A stretch of 64,000 nt of DNA, from positions 62,001-126,000 of the forward strand of contig JAKQOW010000051.1 in NCBI GenBank assembly GCA_029565065.1, given 5' to 3'. The DNA comes from Acidobacteriota bacterium. GTDB taxonomy: Bacteria; Acidobacteriota; JAAYUB01. Position numbers and translations under genes: made by a program. A model generated the notes under the pieces. It was not told the origin of the DNA. It ran no database searches and saw only the letters and a program-made list of their open reading frames with translations. Shown piece after piece: positions 35,353-45,825 of the stretch (positions are counted from its first letter, which is position 1; each line of letters begins with the position of its first letter).

Positions 35353-37682
35353 AGATCCGCGGCCGAGACGCCGCCGCTGTTGTCCAGATCCCCCTCTGCC
35401 GGATCGAGTGAACCGGTCGACACGTTGCCGGCCAGATAACCCGCGAGCAAGGCCAGGTCCGCCGCCGTCACCGCGCCGTCGCCGTCCACGTCGCCGGTGG
35501 CGTACCGCCGGCACGTCCGCACCGACAGTGCCACCGACCAGCCCATGATCGTCCCGGCATCCGGTTGCCGCTCATCTACCGCCGCCAGGCCCCACATGCC
35601 CGCCGCCGCCACGCCGCGCAACATGTCCAGCGACTCCTCCGGACGATACGCGCCCGTGAACGGCGCCTGCCCCGCGGTGATGGCGGTGGCGGCCCGCTGG
35701 TCAAAAACCGTGTGGATGTAATCATCTTCGGACCCACCGTTTTCGCTGGACAGTTCGACCACCGTCCCGTTCGGACCGATCAGAAACAGGCTCAGATCGC
35801 TGACATAGGGATGCGTGACGTCTACCCGAACCGTCACGGCGGCCACCGACCCCTCCAGATCAGTCACCGCGATCCAGGTGACAGTGCCGGCGGGATCGCC
35901 GTCCGGAATCGGTTTCGGGACGTCAGCTCCATCGAACGTCCATTCCGTCTCTTCACCCAGTGAGGCGGCGAACGTGTCCATCACCGACCCCTGATCGGAG
36001 TCGGCTGTCATCCGCAACACGACTTCCGCCGCGCACGATGCGTCTCCGTTGATCTTAAAGCGCAGGTCGGTGGCGGCAACCGCTGCGGCCGCACCGGGCG
36101 CCAGCGTACCTACCACAACGATACCACTGCGGATCGAGGCCGGGCCATCAGCCACCTCCAGCGCGACGGTCACGCCGTGGACAGACTCCATGCCGCCATT
36201 CCACACGGTGAGCGCCACACCCCAGGTTTCGCCCGGGTCCAGGAACACATCGTTGTTGCCTTCGATCTCCGCCACGCCCACGTCGGCGAGTTCCAACTTC
36301 GCCAGGGGGGACATGGATACATCCACGCGAGTTGCCGGACCATCTTCGACCACGATTCCATCGACCACCGCCGGCTGGTAGCCGTCAGCTTCGAACCGCA
36401 GCTGGTACGCTCCGGGCAAGAGGCAGCGGTGGAAATCACCCACGTCGGGGTCGGTGTAGAACGGCATGTCCCGGCCAGTTACGGTGACGACGGCGGCCAC
36501 AGGCTGGCCGGAATCCACGTCGGTCACCACCCCGCGGACGCCCCGGTGACACTCCGCCAGGTAGGCGGTTAGGCTATCCCGGTTGTTCTCCCAGAGTCCG
36601 GCCAGTGCGGCGGCGCCCGGCCACTTGTCGTTGCTGATCTCCCCCGTCAGGTCCAGGCAGCCCATCCAGTTGTAGTTCCAGTCCTGGAGCCCGCCAAACA
36701 GCGCATACCAGTCGTTGCCGTTGGTGATGCCATGCTCGAAGTACGGACTGTTCCACATCGGCGAGTTGGCCGCCGCGTAAGTCTCGGCAAGGTGGATGAA
36801 CACGTCATCGTCGGGGCAGGCGGCATACATGCCCGAGGGGAGCGTGGTACTGTCCCAGGGATAGTTCATCACCAGGGCGCCGCCGTGAAAATTGGCGGAC
36901 ATCACCGGGCAGCGATCGCCGAAGAAGGTCATCACCCGCCGCGTCTCCGCTTCGCGACCGGTCGGCGTGTTGTCCGGATCGCTGATCCGGTCCGGAAAGT
37001 CCCGGTTGATATCCACTCCGTTGGCGTTGTACCGGGATCCCAAGGCGTTGCCGTCAGGGTTGAGCAGGGGAAGGATATAGATCTCCGTCTCGTCAACCAA
37101 CCCGGTGATGGCGGCATCCACACCGTACTGGTCGATCAGGTGGCGGATGAGATAGATGAGCATCTCCGTGCCCACGGGCTCGTCCCCATGGATCGTGGAG
37201 ATGTAGCGAAACTCCGGCTCGTCCTCTTCGGTGGCCGGGTGATCAGAAATTTTCAGCACCCAGAGCTCCCGGTTCTGGACCGAGCGTCCGGCCGACAACA
37301 GAAGACAGATGTCCGGTCGGCTCGCCGCCTGGTTCTGGAGCTCCGCGGTCAACTCGTCGTAATCGTGGTACGCCTCCAGAGGATTGCCCGACCGCTCCCC
37401 CTGTGCCAGAAGGGTACGGAACCGTTCCGCGGCCGGGTCGGGTTCCCAGGCGATTGCCAGCCCCAGCGCGCTCGCCTTTTCGAATTCCTCGGAGTTGACA
37501 TAGGCATGGACGGTCCGGCCGTCCACGCGGTCGATGTCCACACCCAGTTTTTGCAGCAGGCGCATATCCATCGGCGCCGTGACGTCCACCCGCGCCGTCC
37601 GGCGCTCGGCCGCGCCTGACGCCGCCGGTATGATCACGATCAGCGCCAACCAGAAATACCGCCGGATATGCGCGGCTGCCAT
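35328..37682 (-). CDS. Secreted M14 zinc carboxypeptidase with P-domain and dockerin
   Basis: A 784-residue multidomain exoprotein. Signal peptide 1-24; a short propeptide; M14 peptidase domain about 105-390 with zinc ligands in HGDEPVG and NFHGG, NPDGN and NRDFP for substrate binding, and a probable catalytic Glu in LTGEIS; a carboxypeptidase-regulatory-like beta domain about 395-470; a CARDB-like beta domain about 475-580; a proprotein-convertase P-domain about 590-725 (LSLFLIGPNGT, PFTGAYRPEESL); and a C-terminal dockerin with two EF-hand-like repeats (GDVDGDGAVTAADLALLAG and GDLDNSGGVSAADLYLLKR). It should digest peptides outside the cell. A cohesin partner is not in the window; dockerin may instead act as a calcium-binding tail. 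Confidence 0.9.
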   Translation of the reverse strand: MAAAHIRRYFWLALIVIIPAASGAAERRTARVDVTAPMDMRLLQKLGVDIDRVDGRTVHAYVNSEEFEKASALGLAIAWEPDPAAERFRTLLAQGERSGNPLEAYHDYDELTAELQNQAASRPDICLLLSAGRSVQNRELWVLKISDHPATEEDEPEFRYISTIHGDEPVGTEMLIYLIRHLIDQYGVDAAITGLVDETEIYILPLLNPDGNALGSRYNANGVDINRDFPDRISDPDNTPTGREAETRRVMTFFGDRCPVMSANFHGGALVMNYPWDSTTLPSGMYAACPDDDVFIHLAETYAAANSPMWNSPYFEHGITNGNDWYALFGGLQDWNYNWMGCLDLTGEISNDKWPGAAALAGLWENNRDSLTAYLAECHRGVRGVVTDVDSGQPVAAVVTVTGRDMPFYTDPDVGDFHRCLLPGAYQLRFEADGYQPAVVDGIVVEDGPATRVDVSMSPLAKLELADVGVAEIEGNNDVFLDPGETWGVALTVWNGGMESVHGVTVALEVADGPASIRSGIVVVGTLAPGAAAAVAATDLRFKINGDASCAAEVVLRMTADSDQGSVMDTFAASLGEETEWTFDGADVPKPIPDGDPAGTVTWIAVTDLEGSVAAVTVRVDVTHPYVSDLSLFLIGPNGTVVELSSENGGSEDDYIHTVFDQRAATAITAGQAPFTGAYRPEESLDMLRGVAAAGMWGLAAVDERQPDAGTIMGWSVALSVRTCRRYATGDVDGDGAVTAADLALLAGYLAGNVSTGSLDPAEGDLDNSGGVSAADLYLLKRRL

Positions 37683-37791
37683 GGGATTCCTGCCTGCTCT
37701 CCTGGATTCGTCATGCTCCCGCCACCCGACCGGCCAGGCGGCTGGTGACGCCCGGGGCGGGCGCGCACCGCGACCGCCCCGGGAAACCGTT

Positions 37792-39540
37792 TCAATGGAT
37801 GTCCAGCGCGTACGGCATCACGGCCAGCATGGCTCCGGGACCCGGCAGGACGAACCGCCCGAGGAAGGCCAGATCGTGCCGCAGGCCGGGGTGGACCTGC
37901 GCCAACTGCGTCTCCGCCATGGATTCCATGATTTGCTCGAACAACTTTTTCGGCACGGGGTACTCCACGAGTCTCACCGACCGGCCGGCGGGGATCCCCG
38001 CCTCCTTCTTGGCGATGGCGACGGCCTCCTCGAGGCCGCCCAGATCGTCCACCAGACCATGCTGGATGGCTTCCGAGCCGAGCCAGACGCGCCCCTGGGC
38101 GAATGGTTCCAGTTCCGCAAACTTCTTTTTCCGGCTGTCGGCCGCCTTCTGCACGAACCGCTCGTAGAAGCCCCGGGTCATGGCGGCAAAGCGCTCCCGC
38201 TCGGCCGGCGTCATCCCGCGGGTGTCGTCCATCATGTCGGCCCACTGGCCGCGCTTGACGGTCTCAAACCGGAGCTGCAGCCAATCGTACATCCCTTTCA
38301 TGTTGAACTTGGCGTTGACCACACCGATGGAGCCCGTGATGGTGGCGGGTTCCGCGACGATCCGGCGGCAGCCCATACCGATGTAATAACCGCCGGAGGC
38401 GGCCACATCGGACATGGACGCGATGACCGGCTTTTTCTGGTCGGTGATCCGCAGCTCCCGCCACATCAGGTCGGAGGCGATTCCGTCACCGCCGGGGCTG
38501 TCGATACGCAACACGATCGCCTTGACAGACTTGTTCTGGCGGGCCTTCTGCAGCGACTCGATGACGGTATCCGAACCCATTACCCGCCCCATGAGCGGGC
38601 TGTAGGCATCCTTGCCCCGAATGATGGTTCCGACGGCATATACCACCGCAATCTGATCGGCCGCGCCGTCGGTGACCGCCGGCCGGCTGACCCGCCGGTA
38701 GCTCTTGCAGGTGATGGTGGTGAGCCTGTCGCGTCCCTTTTCCCCGTTCTTCTCCCGAAGCAGCGCGTCCACCTCGTCCGGGTACAGAATGCCGTCGATC
38801 AGTTTGTGCGCGGCCGCTTCGGTGGGATGGCTGAGCCCCTCCTCCATCATGGTCGCCACCTGCTCGGTGGGGATCTTCCGGTAGCGCGCGACCATCCCGT
38901 TGAACGACGCGACGGTTTTGTCCAGCATGTTGTTCATCACTTCGCGTTGGGCGTCGCTGGCCGAATTCCGTTTGAGCATGTCGCCGGCGCTCTTGTATTT
39001 GCCGATGTTCTCGACTTCCGGATCGATGCCGAATTTGTTGAGCGTGTCCTTCAGGAACATGGCCTGGGCAACGAAACCGTTCAGCTCGAAGAAGCCTTCC
39101 GGCGGCATGTAGATCTTGTCGGCGGGCAGGGCGCAGGCGTAATCCCGCTCGTTGCAGACCACTGTGGTGGCATAGATAAACTTGCCGCTCTTTTTGAACG
39201 CGGTCAGCTTGTTCTGCAATTCCTCCACCTTGGACCAGCCCAGGTTGGGACTCTCGATTCGGAGCCAGACGCCGGTGATCCGCTTGTCGCTCGTTGCCTT
39301 GTCGATGCTGCTCAGCACCTGCTGAAAGGTGAGGGCGGGCGGCTCGAACAGGCTGAGCGTGAAATCCGACGGCGAATTTTCCGGCAGCTCTCCGGTCAGT
39401 TCCACCACCAGCACGGTCCGGTCCTTGACCGACGGCTCGGCCTGAACCATCGCCTGGACCGCGAAGTACACCATCAACCCAACCCCGATCAGCATCATCA
39501 GGACAACCAGGGTGATGATCCAGCCCTTTTTGATTTTCAT
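37792..39540 (-). CDS. sppA: Signal peptide peptidase SppA, 67-kDa type
   Basis: A 582-residue membrane-anchored serine protease that degrades cleaved signal peptides. One N-terminal helix (about 8-30) anchors tandem S49 domains. The catalytic Lys lies in IGKYKSAGD (near 183) and the nucleophile Ser382 in SDVAASGGYY; RIDSPGGD precedes it. The double-domain length matches E. coli SppA rather than the short Bacillus form. 94 bases separate it from ruvC upstream. Confidence 0.93.
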   Translation of the reverse strand: MKIKKGWIITLVVLMMLIGVGLMVYFAVQAMVQAEPSVKDRTVLVVELTGELPENSPSDFTLSLFEPPALTFQQVLSSIDKATSDKRITGVWLRIESPNLGWSKVEELQNKLTAFKKSGKFIYATTVVCNERDYACALPADKIYMPPEGFFELNGFVAQAMFLKDTLNKFGIDPEVENIGKYKSAGDMLKRNSASDAQREVMNNMLDKTVASFNGMVARYRKIPTEQVATMMEEGLSHPTEAAAHKLIDGILYPDEVDALLREKNGEKGRDRLTTITCKSYRRVSRPAVTDGAADQIAVVYAVGTIIRGKDAYSPLMGRVMGSDTVIESLQKARQNKSVKAIVLRIDSPGGDGIASDLMWRELRITDQKKPVIASMSDVAASGGYYIGMGCRRIVAEPATITGSIGVVNAKFNMKGMYDWLQLRFETVKRGQWADMMDDTRGMTPAERERFAAMTRGFYERFVQKAADSRKKKFAELEPFAQGRVWLGSEAIQHGLVDDLGGLEEAVAIAKKEAGIPAGRSVRLVEYPVPKKLFEQIMESMAETQLAQVHPGLRHDLAFLGRFVLPGPGAMLAVMPYALDIH

Positions 39541-39634
39541 GCCCGTTCCTCCCGATCCGATGATTGAAAGCCGGCCTGTCTGATGGGGCCGCGGCCGCTT
39601 GAGCTAGCCGGCGGCGGCGGCCGGACTCGATATC

Positions 39635-40147
39635 TCAGCGCCCCGCACGGGGCGGATCGTCGCGCATCCGCACCTGGGTGGGGTAGGTGTGCGCGTGGCA
39701 CAGCGCCACGGCCAACGCGTCCGAAGCGTCCAGGGGGAGCTCCTGCCCGCGCAGGCCAAGCAAGAGGCGGACCATTTCCCGCACCTGCTCTTTCTCGGCG
39801 CGGCCGTATCCAACCAGTGCTTTCTTGACGGCCAACGGAGTGTAAGACACCACCGGGACGTTCGCCAGCTCCAGTCCCAGCAGAATGGCCCCCCGGGCCT
39901 GCCCCAGCTTGAGGGCGGAGCGGGCGTTCGCCGCAAAGAACACATCCTCAACCGCGGCGAAATCCGGAGGATATGCCTCGAGCACCTGACGGAGACCCTC
40001 GTGAATCTGCCGGAGTCCGGCGGAGAACGTCGCCGCACCGCGGGGACGGACCACACCCCAGGCCAGCGCCGCCAGCCGGTTGTTCCGGTGTTCGATCACG
40101 CCGTAACCCGTCGCCTCGCTGCCCGGATCGATCCCGATCACACGCAT
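39635..40147 (-). CDS. ruvC: Holliday junction resolvase RuvC
   Basis: A 170-residue endonuclease that cuts Holliday junctions with RuvAB. The metal-binding acids are present: Asp7 in VIGIDPGS, Glu67 in AVEDVF, and Asp141/Asp144 in LDASDALAVA. ruvA and ruvB are not adjacent in this window. The gene lies downstream of yebC, a common neighbourhood, but a terminator separates the two. Confidence 0.95.
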   Translation of the reverse strand: MRVIGIDPGSEATGYGVIEHRNNRLAALAWGVVRPRGAATFSAGLRQIHEGLRQVLEAYPPDFAAVEDVFFAANARSALKLGQARGAILLGLELANVPVVSYTPLAVKKALVGYGRAEKEQVREMVRLLLGLRGQELPLDASDALAVALCHAHTYPTQVRMRDDPPRAGR

Positions 40148-40311
40148 AATATCGTCCCGCCCCGGGGGGATGCTCCTATTTCACCACAAAGCGTCCCGGC
40201 GGCCAAGGCCGAATCACGAATCCCCCGACCCGCGCCGGAGTCGCCGGTTGATCAAATGTTTTGTTTCCGCGGTCATCCCGGCATAGCAGTCGTCTTCCGG
40301 CGGTCGGCGCT

Positions 40312-40341
40312 GAAACAAACAGGCGCCCGGAGGGGGCGCCT
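40312..40341 (-). terminator. Intrinsic terminator after yebC
   Basis: On the minus strand an 8-bp G+C stem, AGGCGCCC with GGGCGCCT around a 5-base loop, runs into GTTTGTTT. It ends yebC transcription and separates it from ruvC. The remainder of the 40148-40374 gap shows no gene; ruvC must have its own promoter there, which I could not define. Confidence 0.75.
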
Positions 40342-40374
40342 GATGCGAAAACCGGCCGACGAACCAATCGCAGG

Positions 40375-41115
40375 TTATTCCTGCATTTCCGATTCGTCGA
40401 TATCAAAGTTGGCGTAGACGTTCTGCACGTCGTCGTGGTCTTCCAGAGATTCCATCAGTTTCAGCATCTGCTGGGCTTCCTTGCCCGTCAGCTTGACCGT
40501 GTTCTGGGGGATCATGGAAATCTCGTTCTCCAGCATTTCAAGCCCCGCGCCCTCCAGCTTCTCCTTCAGCGTGTCGAAGGCTTCCGGAGCGGACGTGATT
40601 TCGACATTGCCATCATACTCCTCGATGTTTTCGGCGCCCGCGTCGAGGCTGATCTCCATCAGCTCGTCCTCGCTTTTCTGGCCTCCTTTCACCAGGAAAT
40701 AGCCTTTGCGGTCAAACAGGTAGGCCACGCAACCGCTGGCGCCGAGGTTGCCGTTGTATTTCGTGAACAGGTGGCGGATCTCGGAAACGGTCCGGTTGCG
40801 GTTGTCGGTCATGACCTGAAGCATGACCGCCGCGCCGCCCGGACCGTAGCCCTCGTAGGTGATCTCCTCGTAGTTCGTCCCGGGCAGTTCGCCGGTGCCC
40901 TTCATGACGGCCCGCTTGATGTTGTCGGCGGGCATGTTGGCCGCCTTGGCGTCCAGGATGGCTTTGCGGAGCCGCGCGTTGCCGTCGGGATCTCCGCCGC
41001 CGACCCGGGCGGCCACGGTGATTTCTTTGATCAACTTGGTGAATACCTTGCCCCGCTTGGCATCCACTGCGGCTTTCTTGTGTTTGATGGAATGCCACTT
41101 GGAATGTCCGGACAT
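40375..41115 (-). CDS. yebC: YebC/PmpR-family (TACO1) protein
   Basis: A 246-residue cytoplasmic protein of the YebC family. The start [16 protein letters not shown], the [15 protein letters not shown] stretch and [10 protein letters not shown] are diagnostic. It has been described both as a transcriptional regulator (PmpR) and as a translation factor that relieves stalling at polyproline or similar sequences. AGAGGAG lies 8 bases before the ATG. It commonly sits next to ruvC, as here. Confidence 0.95.
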   Translation of the reverse strand: MSGHSKWHSIKHKKAAVDAKRGKVFTKLIKEITVAARVGGGDPDGNARLRKAILDAKAANMPADNIKRAVMKGTGELPGTNYEEITYEGYGPGGAAVMLQVMTDNRNRTVSEIRHLFTKYNGNLGASGCVAYLFDRKGYFLVKGGQKSEDELMEISLDAGAENIEEYDGNVEITSAPEAFDTLKEKLEGAGLEMLENEISMIPQNTVKLTGKEAQQMLKLMESLEDHDDVQNVYANFDIDESEMQE

Positions 41116-41245
41116 ACAAATATCTCCTCTGTTGTCAGAATTGCAGGTTGAGCTCCGTCGTATGAATCAAAGGCCGTAGAACACACGGAATGGGTATATT
41201 ATAATTTCGTTTTACCCGAAAGTACACAGGGTATAGGAGCTACCG

Positions 41246-42130
41246 ATGTCCGATGTCCTGGCCGTGATAGGGGGAAGCGACGCCTACCGCCTGCTCCAGG
41301 CCGGAGCCTGGCGTATCCTCGAAACAGTCGCTGTGCCGACGCCGTTCGGTGAAGTCTCCACGATCCAGCGGATCGCCGTGACGGAAGAATTGACCGCCTG
41401 GTTTTTATCCCGTCACGGCCAGGAGAATTACGCCATCAGTGCCCCGTTCGTCAACTACCGCGCCAACATCTATGCGCTGAAAGAGCTGGGGGCGGCCCGC
41501 ATTTTGGCTTGGTCGGGGCCTGGCACGCTCCACGCCGACCGGCACCATCCCGGTCAGATGGTCCTGCCCTCCGATATCATCGACGAAACCCGCCGGCGCC
41601 CCGCCTCGTTTTTTGCTGGTCGCGGTTGGGGGTTCATCCGCTCCTCGCCCTGCTTCTGCCCCGGCATCCGCTCGGCCTTTCTGGCTGCCGGGTCGGCCGC
41701 CGGGCTGGACATCGCAATGGACGCGGTGTACGTGTGCACGGAGGGCCCCCGCCTGGAGACTGCGGCGGAGATCCGGAAATTCCGCCGGGACGGTGGGGAC
41801 CTGGTGGGCATGACGCTGGCCCCCGAGGCGTTCCTGGCTCGCGAGCTGGAGATCTGCTACGCCCCGCTCTGCTACGTCACCAATTACGCCGAGGGCGTAG
41901 TGGAACGGGCCTATCGCGGTGACATGCTGTTCGGGGGGATGCTGAGCGAGACCGAGCGTGACGCGGTCGATCGGACGGTCCAGCACTTTCCCCGCCTGTT
42001 CCGCCGCGCCATGGAACTGCTGGCCGGGGCGCCCCGCGATTGCCCGTGCGCCCAAGCCATGCGGCGTTACACGCGCAACGGCCGCCTCGGCGATGACTGG
42101 CACGGGTGGATCGGCGATCCTGACGCCTGA
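41246..42130 (+). CDS. MTAP/PNP-family purine nucleoside phosphorylase, possibly MTI-specific
   Basis: A 294-residue trimeric-type phosphorylase. [13 protein letters not shown] (70-82), [12 protein letters not shown] (165-176) and [13 protein letters not shown] (188-200) match methylthioadenosine phosphorylases. The base-recognition segment is VTNYA (211-215), with Asn213 and Ala215 where adenine-specific MTAPs have Asp residues; Asn is typical of 6-oxopurine enzymes. The usual GGSG phosphate loop reads GGSD. Methylthioinosine, or guanosine/inosine, is therefore a plausible substrate. TAGGAGC precedes the ATG; a TATAAT at 41200-41205 may be the -10. Confidence 0.82.
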   Translation: MSDVLAVIGGSDAYRLLQAGAWRILETVAVPTPFGEVSTIQRIAVTEELTAWFLSRHGQENYAISAPFVNYRANIYALKELGAARILAWSGPGTLHADRHHPGQMVLPSDIIDETRRRPASFFAGRGWGFIRSSPCFCPGIRSAFLAAGSAAGLDIAMDAVYVCTEGPRLETAAEIRKFRRDGGDLVGMTLAPEAFLARELEICYAPLCYVTNYAEGVVERAYRGDMLFGGMLSETERDAVDRTVQHFPRLFRRAMELLAGAPRDCPCAQAMRRYTRNGRLGDDWHGWIGDPDA

Positions 42131-42227
42131 GACAGATGTTGTCATCCCACCGGTCTTTTGTTATCATACCCCGCTCTTCGCCTACCGGCCGCCGTCAGGG
42201 GCCGATTCACCCGGACAAGCGACAGAT

Positions 42228-44036
42228 ATGAAACAACCGCTCACCCACATCCGCAATTTTTCCATAATCGCCCACATCGACCACGGCAAATCCACGCTGG
42301 CGGATCGCATCCTCGAGCTCACCGGCGCCCTCACCGCCCGAGAGATGGCCGACCAGGTGCTGGATGACATGGACCTCGAACGGGAACGCGGGATCACCAT
42401 CAAGGCCCACGCCGTCCGGCTGAATTATCGCGCGCAGGACGGCCGCGATTACCAGTTCAACCTCATCGACACGCCCGGTCACGTGGATTTCACCTACGAG
42501 GTGTCGCGCAGCCTGGCCGCCTGCGAAGGCGCGCTGCTCGTCGTGGACGCCTCACAAGGCGTCGAAGCCCAGACGCTGGCCAACACCTACCTGGCCGTGG
42601 AAAACGATCTGGAGCTGATTCCGATTCTCAACAAAACCGACCTTCCCGGAGCCGACGCCGAGCGTGTTTCTCTGCAGGTGGAGCAGGTGGTCGGCCTGAA
42701 GCGCAGCGAAGTCCTACTGGCCAGCGCCAAGGAAGGCCGCGGCGTCCGGGAAATCCTGGAGGCGATCGTCGCCCGCATTCCTCCGCCCCAGGGGGATCCC
42801 GACGGCCCGCTCAAAGCCCTGGTGTTCGACTCCTGGTACGATGTTTATCGCGGCGTGGTGATCCTGCTGCGCGTGGTCGACGGCCGGATCAGCAAGGGGA
42901 TGCGCATCCGCCTCATCAGCACGGCCAAGGACTATACCGTCGAAGAGGTCGGCGTGATCACGCCCAAGTTCCAGATGACCGGTCGCCTGGAGACAGGCGA
43001 GGTGGGTTTCATCATGGCTGGGATCAAAAACGTCGACGATGCCCAGGTGGGCGACACGATCACCGAAGCCGACCGCCCCGCGGCGGAACCCCTGGCCGGC
43101 TTTCAGGAGATCAAACCGGTGGTGTTCTGCGGCTTGTACCCGGTGCAGAGCGAGCAGTATGCCGACCTGAAGGACGCCCTCAGAAAACTCCAGCTCAACG
43201 ACAGCGCCTTCCGCTTCGATCCCGAAACATCCACCGCACTGGGTTTCGGCTTCCGCTGCGGCTTTCTCGGCCTGCTGCACATGGACATCGTCCAGAGCCG
43301 GTTGGAGCGGGAGTTCGAGCTCGACCTGATCACCACCGCGCCCAGCGTGCGTTACCGCATCATCCGCAGGACGGGCGAGGAGCTGTTCGTCGAAAATCCC
43401 GCCCATATGCCGCCCACTGGCGACATCGACCGGATCGAGGAGCCGATCTACACCACCATCGTCATGACCGCCGACGAGTACCTCGGCGGCATCCTCAGTC
43501 TGCTTGAGGAAAAACGAGGCACGCAGCGCGGTTTCGAGTACGTGGGTGAGAAGCGGGTCATGCTCACTTACGACTTGCCGCTCAACGAGATCGTCATCGA
43601 TTTTTACGACCGGCTCAAATCAGTCAGTCGCGGGTATGCCTCCATGGACTATCACTTCGCCGGTTATGCCGAGTCCGACTTGGTCAAACTGGACATCCTG
43701 GTCAACGGCGAGCCGGTGGACGCCCTCTCCAGCATCGTCCACCGCAGCCTGGCTTTCCGGCGCGGCCAGGCGCTCACCGCCCGGATGCGCGAAGTCATTC
43801 CCCGCCAGTTGTTCGAGGTGGCGGTCCAGGCGGCGGTGGGCAACAAGGTCATCGCCCGGACCACCGTCAAGGCGATGCGCAAGAACGTCCTGGCCAAGTG
43901 CTACGGTGGCGACATCACCCGCAAACGCAAGCTGCTCGAGAAACAGAAAGAAGGCAAGCGGCGGATGAAGCGGGTGGGCCGGGTGGACATCCCTCAGGAC
44001 GCCTTCCTGGCGATCCTCGACATCAAGACGGATTGA
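42228..44036 (+). CDS. lepA: Elongation factor 4 (LepA)
   Basis: A 602-residue translational GTPase. G1 [10 protein letters not shown]3 DTPGHVDF, G4 NKTD and the LepA-specific C-terminal RNA-binding domain ending with the basic [18 protein letters not shown] stretch are all present. It acts on stalled or misassembled ribosomes, probably in initiation or biogenesis. The ATG at 42228 gives the standard N-terminus before the IRNFSIIAH strand. 97 bases follow the phosphorylase gene. Confidence 0.97.
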   Translation: MKQPLTHIRNFSIIAHIDHGKSTLADRILELTGALTAREMADQVLDDMDLERERGITIKAHAVRLNYRAQDGRDYQFNLIDTPGHVDFTYEVSRSLAACEGALLVVDASQGVEAQTLANTYLAVENDLELIPILNKTDLPGADAERVSLQVEQVVGLKRSEVLLASAKEGRGVREILEAIVARIPPPQGDPDGPLKALVFDSWYDVYRGVVILLRVVDGRISKGMRIRLISTAKDYTVEEVGVITPKFQMTGRLETGEVGFIMAGIKNVDDAQVGDTITEADRPAAEPLAGFQEIKPVVFCGLYPVQSEQYADLKDALRKLQLNDSAFRFDPETSTALGFGFRCGFLGLLHMDIVQSRLEREFELDLITTAPSVRYRIIRRTGEELFVENPAHMPPTGDIDRIEEPIYTTIVMTADEYLGGILSLLEEKRGTQRGFEYVGEKRVMLTYDLPLNEIVIDFYDRLKSVSRGYASMDYHFAGYAESDLVKLDILVNGEPVDALSSIVHRSLAFRRGQALTARMREVIPRQLFEVAVQAAVGNKVIARTTVKAMRKNVLAKCYGGDITRKRKLLEKQKEGKRRMKRVGRVDIPQDAFLAILDIKTD

Positions 44037-44057
44037 GGCTCGTCCGCTGCGGAGCAG

Positions 44058-44690
44058 TCACAGTCTTGCCATCAGCGGCTCGCCGCCGAGCTGCCGCGGA
44101 TTGACGATTCCACCTGAAATGATCATTTTCATGGCCTCCTCGACGGTGAGGGGGACCCGCACGATCTGTTCCACCGGCAGCATGGTCAGCAGACCCGTGG
44201 TCGGATTGATCGAGTTCAAGAGCAGCACCAGGCCCATCCGCTGCCCCTCCTGCAGCGTGACGGTGCCATTCAGAAACCCGAACGCCCATAGGCCCGGGGA
44301 TGGATACGGCACCATCACCACGGCCTTCGGCTCCTCCGCCTGACCCGGCGCGAACGCGTTCAGGATCTGCTTGATCGCACCGTAGATGGATCCCGCCAGC
44401 GGGATCTGAGCCAGCAGCCGGTCCGCCAGCCCGAGCAGCCGCTGGGCCACAATGTTCTGGGTGATCAGCCCCACAATGAAAATCAGCAGGATGGTTGCGG
44501 CGATGCCCAGACCGGGGATGTAGGTAGGGGTGGTCCGGCCGATCAGCGGCGCCAGCAGGCTGTCGGTGAAGCGAAACAGAATGATCAGGATGTACACCGT
44601 GATCACCACAGGCACCACCACCAGCAAGCCGGAGAAAAACGAGCGACGCAGAGTACGAGTGACCGAACCGCGGACATTGGCTGCAGCCAT
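44058..44690 (-). CDS. DUF502 family membrane protein
   Basis: A 210-residue protein with two hydrophobic helices near residues 18-42 and 65-90 and a soluble C-terminal half. FFSGLLVVVPVVITVYI, the GRTTPTYIPGLGI segment and PLAGSIYGAIKQI are typical of DUF502, whose function is unknown; homologues are often near envelope genes. GGGAGG lies 7 bases before the ATG. Convergent with lepA, 21 bases between stops. Confidence 0.87.
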   Translation of the reverse strand: MAAANVRGSVTRTLRRSFFSGLLVVVPVVITVYILIILFRFTDSLLAPLIGRTTPTYIPGLGIAATILLIFIVGLITQNIVAQRLLGLADRLLAQIPLAGSIYGAIKQILNAFAPGQAEEPKAVVMVPYPSPGLWAFGFLNGTVTLQEGQRMGLVLLLNSINPTTGLLTMLPVEQIVRVPLTVEEAMKMIISGGIVNPRQLGGEPLMARL

Positions 44691-44751
44691 GTACACACCT
44701 CCCCTGGATGATCGCCGCCATCTTACCACAGCCCGCGCAGTGATTCGGTGT

Positions 44752-45825
44752 TTAGGGCGAGGCCGTCGGTCGGTCGTCCCTCGCATGAACGCGAGCGTCC
44801 GCCAGGCCCACCTGGATGAGCCGCGATACCGGCTCGAACCGATAGCCCCGCCGGATCATGCCGACGATCAGGTCGTCCAGGATCGTCCAGCCGCGCTCCT
44901 CCCGCCGCTGGCTCCCCGTGTGCATGAGGATGATCGCACCGTTGGCGCCACCCCGTAATCCACCGTCGAACGCAAGCAGGCGCTCCAGGATCTGCGGGGC
45001 CGTAAGGTAGCGGGGTTCGGCCCGATCGGACACCCAGTCCAGAGAATCCATCGACTTGTCGCGAGATTCATTTCGTGTCCACGTTACCTGCCGGTACCCG
45101 CGTTCTGCCGCCCACGCATTGATCGTCGGATTGGTCTCGCCGAACGGCGCCCGCCACAATTTGGTCATCGACTGGCCGGTCACGCTCCGGAACACGACTT
45201 CGTTTTTTTCGAGCAAATCGTGCAGATATTCCCGAGTGAGTTCCGGCCGGGTGTCGTGGTGCCGGTTCTCTTCCCAGGTGGTCAAGTGCACGTGGCGGTA
45301 GAGGTGGCTGCCGATTTCATGGCCGCCGGCCACGGCGGCCCGCACGGATTCGGGAAACCGTTCGAGGAACTCGCCCGTCAAGAAGAACGTGGCCGTGATG
45401 CCGCGTCGAGCCAGCACCAGGAGGATCGCCGGCAGATCGCAGTCGGTCGAATCGCCATCGAACGTCAGGCTGATCAGGGGCAGTCCAGGGGAACCACGGG
45501 TGAAATGGTACGGTCCTTCCGCCGACCATTCCCGCTGCAACTGTCCCGGCAGAGCCAATGCCGGGGTGAATCGGGCGACGTCCGGTCGGTTCCCTGTGGT
45601 CGGGCGCTGTGTCGGCGCCGGCTCGATCGAGTCGTCCGTACCGATTGGCTTCGCCGGTTTGTGACGCGGCGATGTCGAAAAAGGCGGGGCGACCAGTCCG
45701 CCCATTACCGCCAGGATCAGCAACAATCCGAGTCCCCAAGCCAGGGGGCGGAACAGCGCGATTTTGGGTTGTCGCACGCCGTCGGCCGGATTCAATTCCT
45801 CGATCCTGGGCGGATCAGAAGCCAT
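44752..45825 (-). CDS. Polysaccharide deacetylase-like membrane protein
   Basis: A 357-residue protein: a cytoplasmic N-terminus, one membrane helix (about 30-48), a low-complexity linker, and a NodB-homology domain (about 115-300). Motif 1 reads SLTFDGDST, with Gly in place of the second Asp of the usual TFDDG; motif 2 is GHEIGSHLYRHVHL, with both His. The catalytic base is kept but metal coordination may differ. Acting on peptidoglycan or another N-acetylated glycan is the family default. Its start overlaps the end of the upstream deaminase gene by 11 bases. Confidence 0.8.
   Translation of the reverse strand: MASDPPRIEELNPADGVRQPKIALFRPLAWGLGLLLILAVMGGLVAPPFSTSPRHKPAKPIGTDDSIEPAPTQRPTTGNRPDVARFTPALALPGQLQREWSAEGPYHFTRGSPGLPLISLTFDGDSTDCDLPAILLVLARRGITATFFLTGEFLERFPESVRAAVAGGHEIGSHLYRHVHLTTWEENRHHDTRPELTREYLHDLLEKNEVVFRSVTGQSMTKLWRAPFGETNPTINAWAAERGYRQVTWTRNESRDKSMDSLDWVSDRAEPRYLTAPQILERLLAFDGGLRGGANGAIILMHTGSQRREERGWTILDDLIVGMIRRGYRFEPVSRLIQVGLADARVHARDDRPTASP

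Noticed and set aside
37534..39567. Plus-strand frame (677 codons) opposite sppA
   Set aside because: SppA motifs on the minus strand are complete, and the antisense frame has the typical Arg/His/Gly-rich shadow composition.
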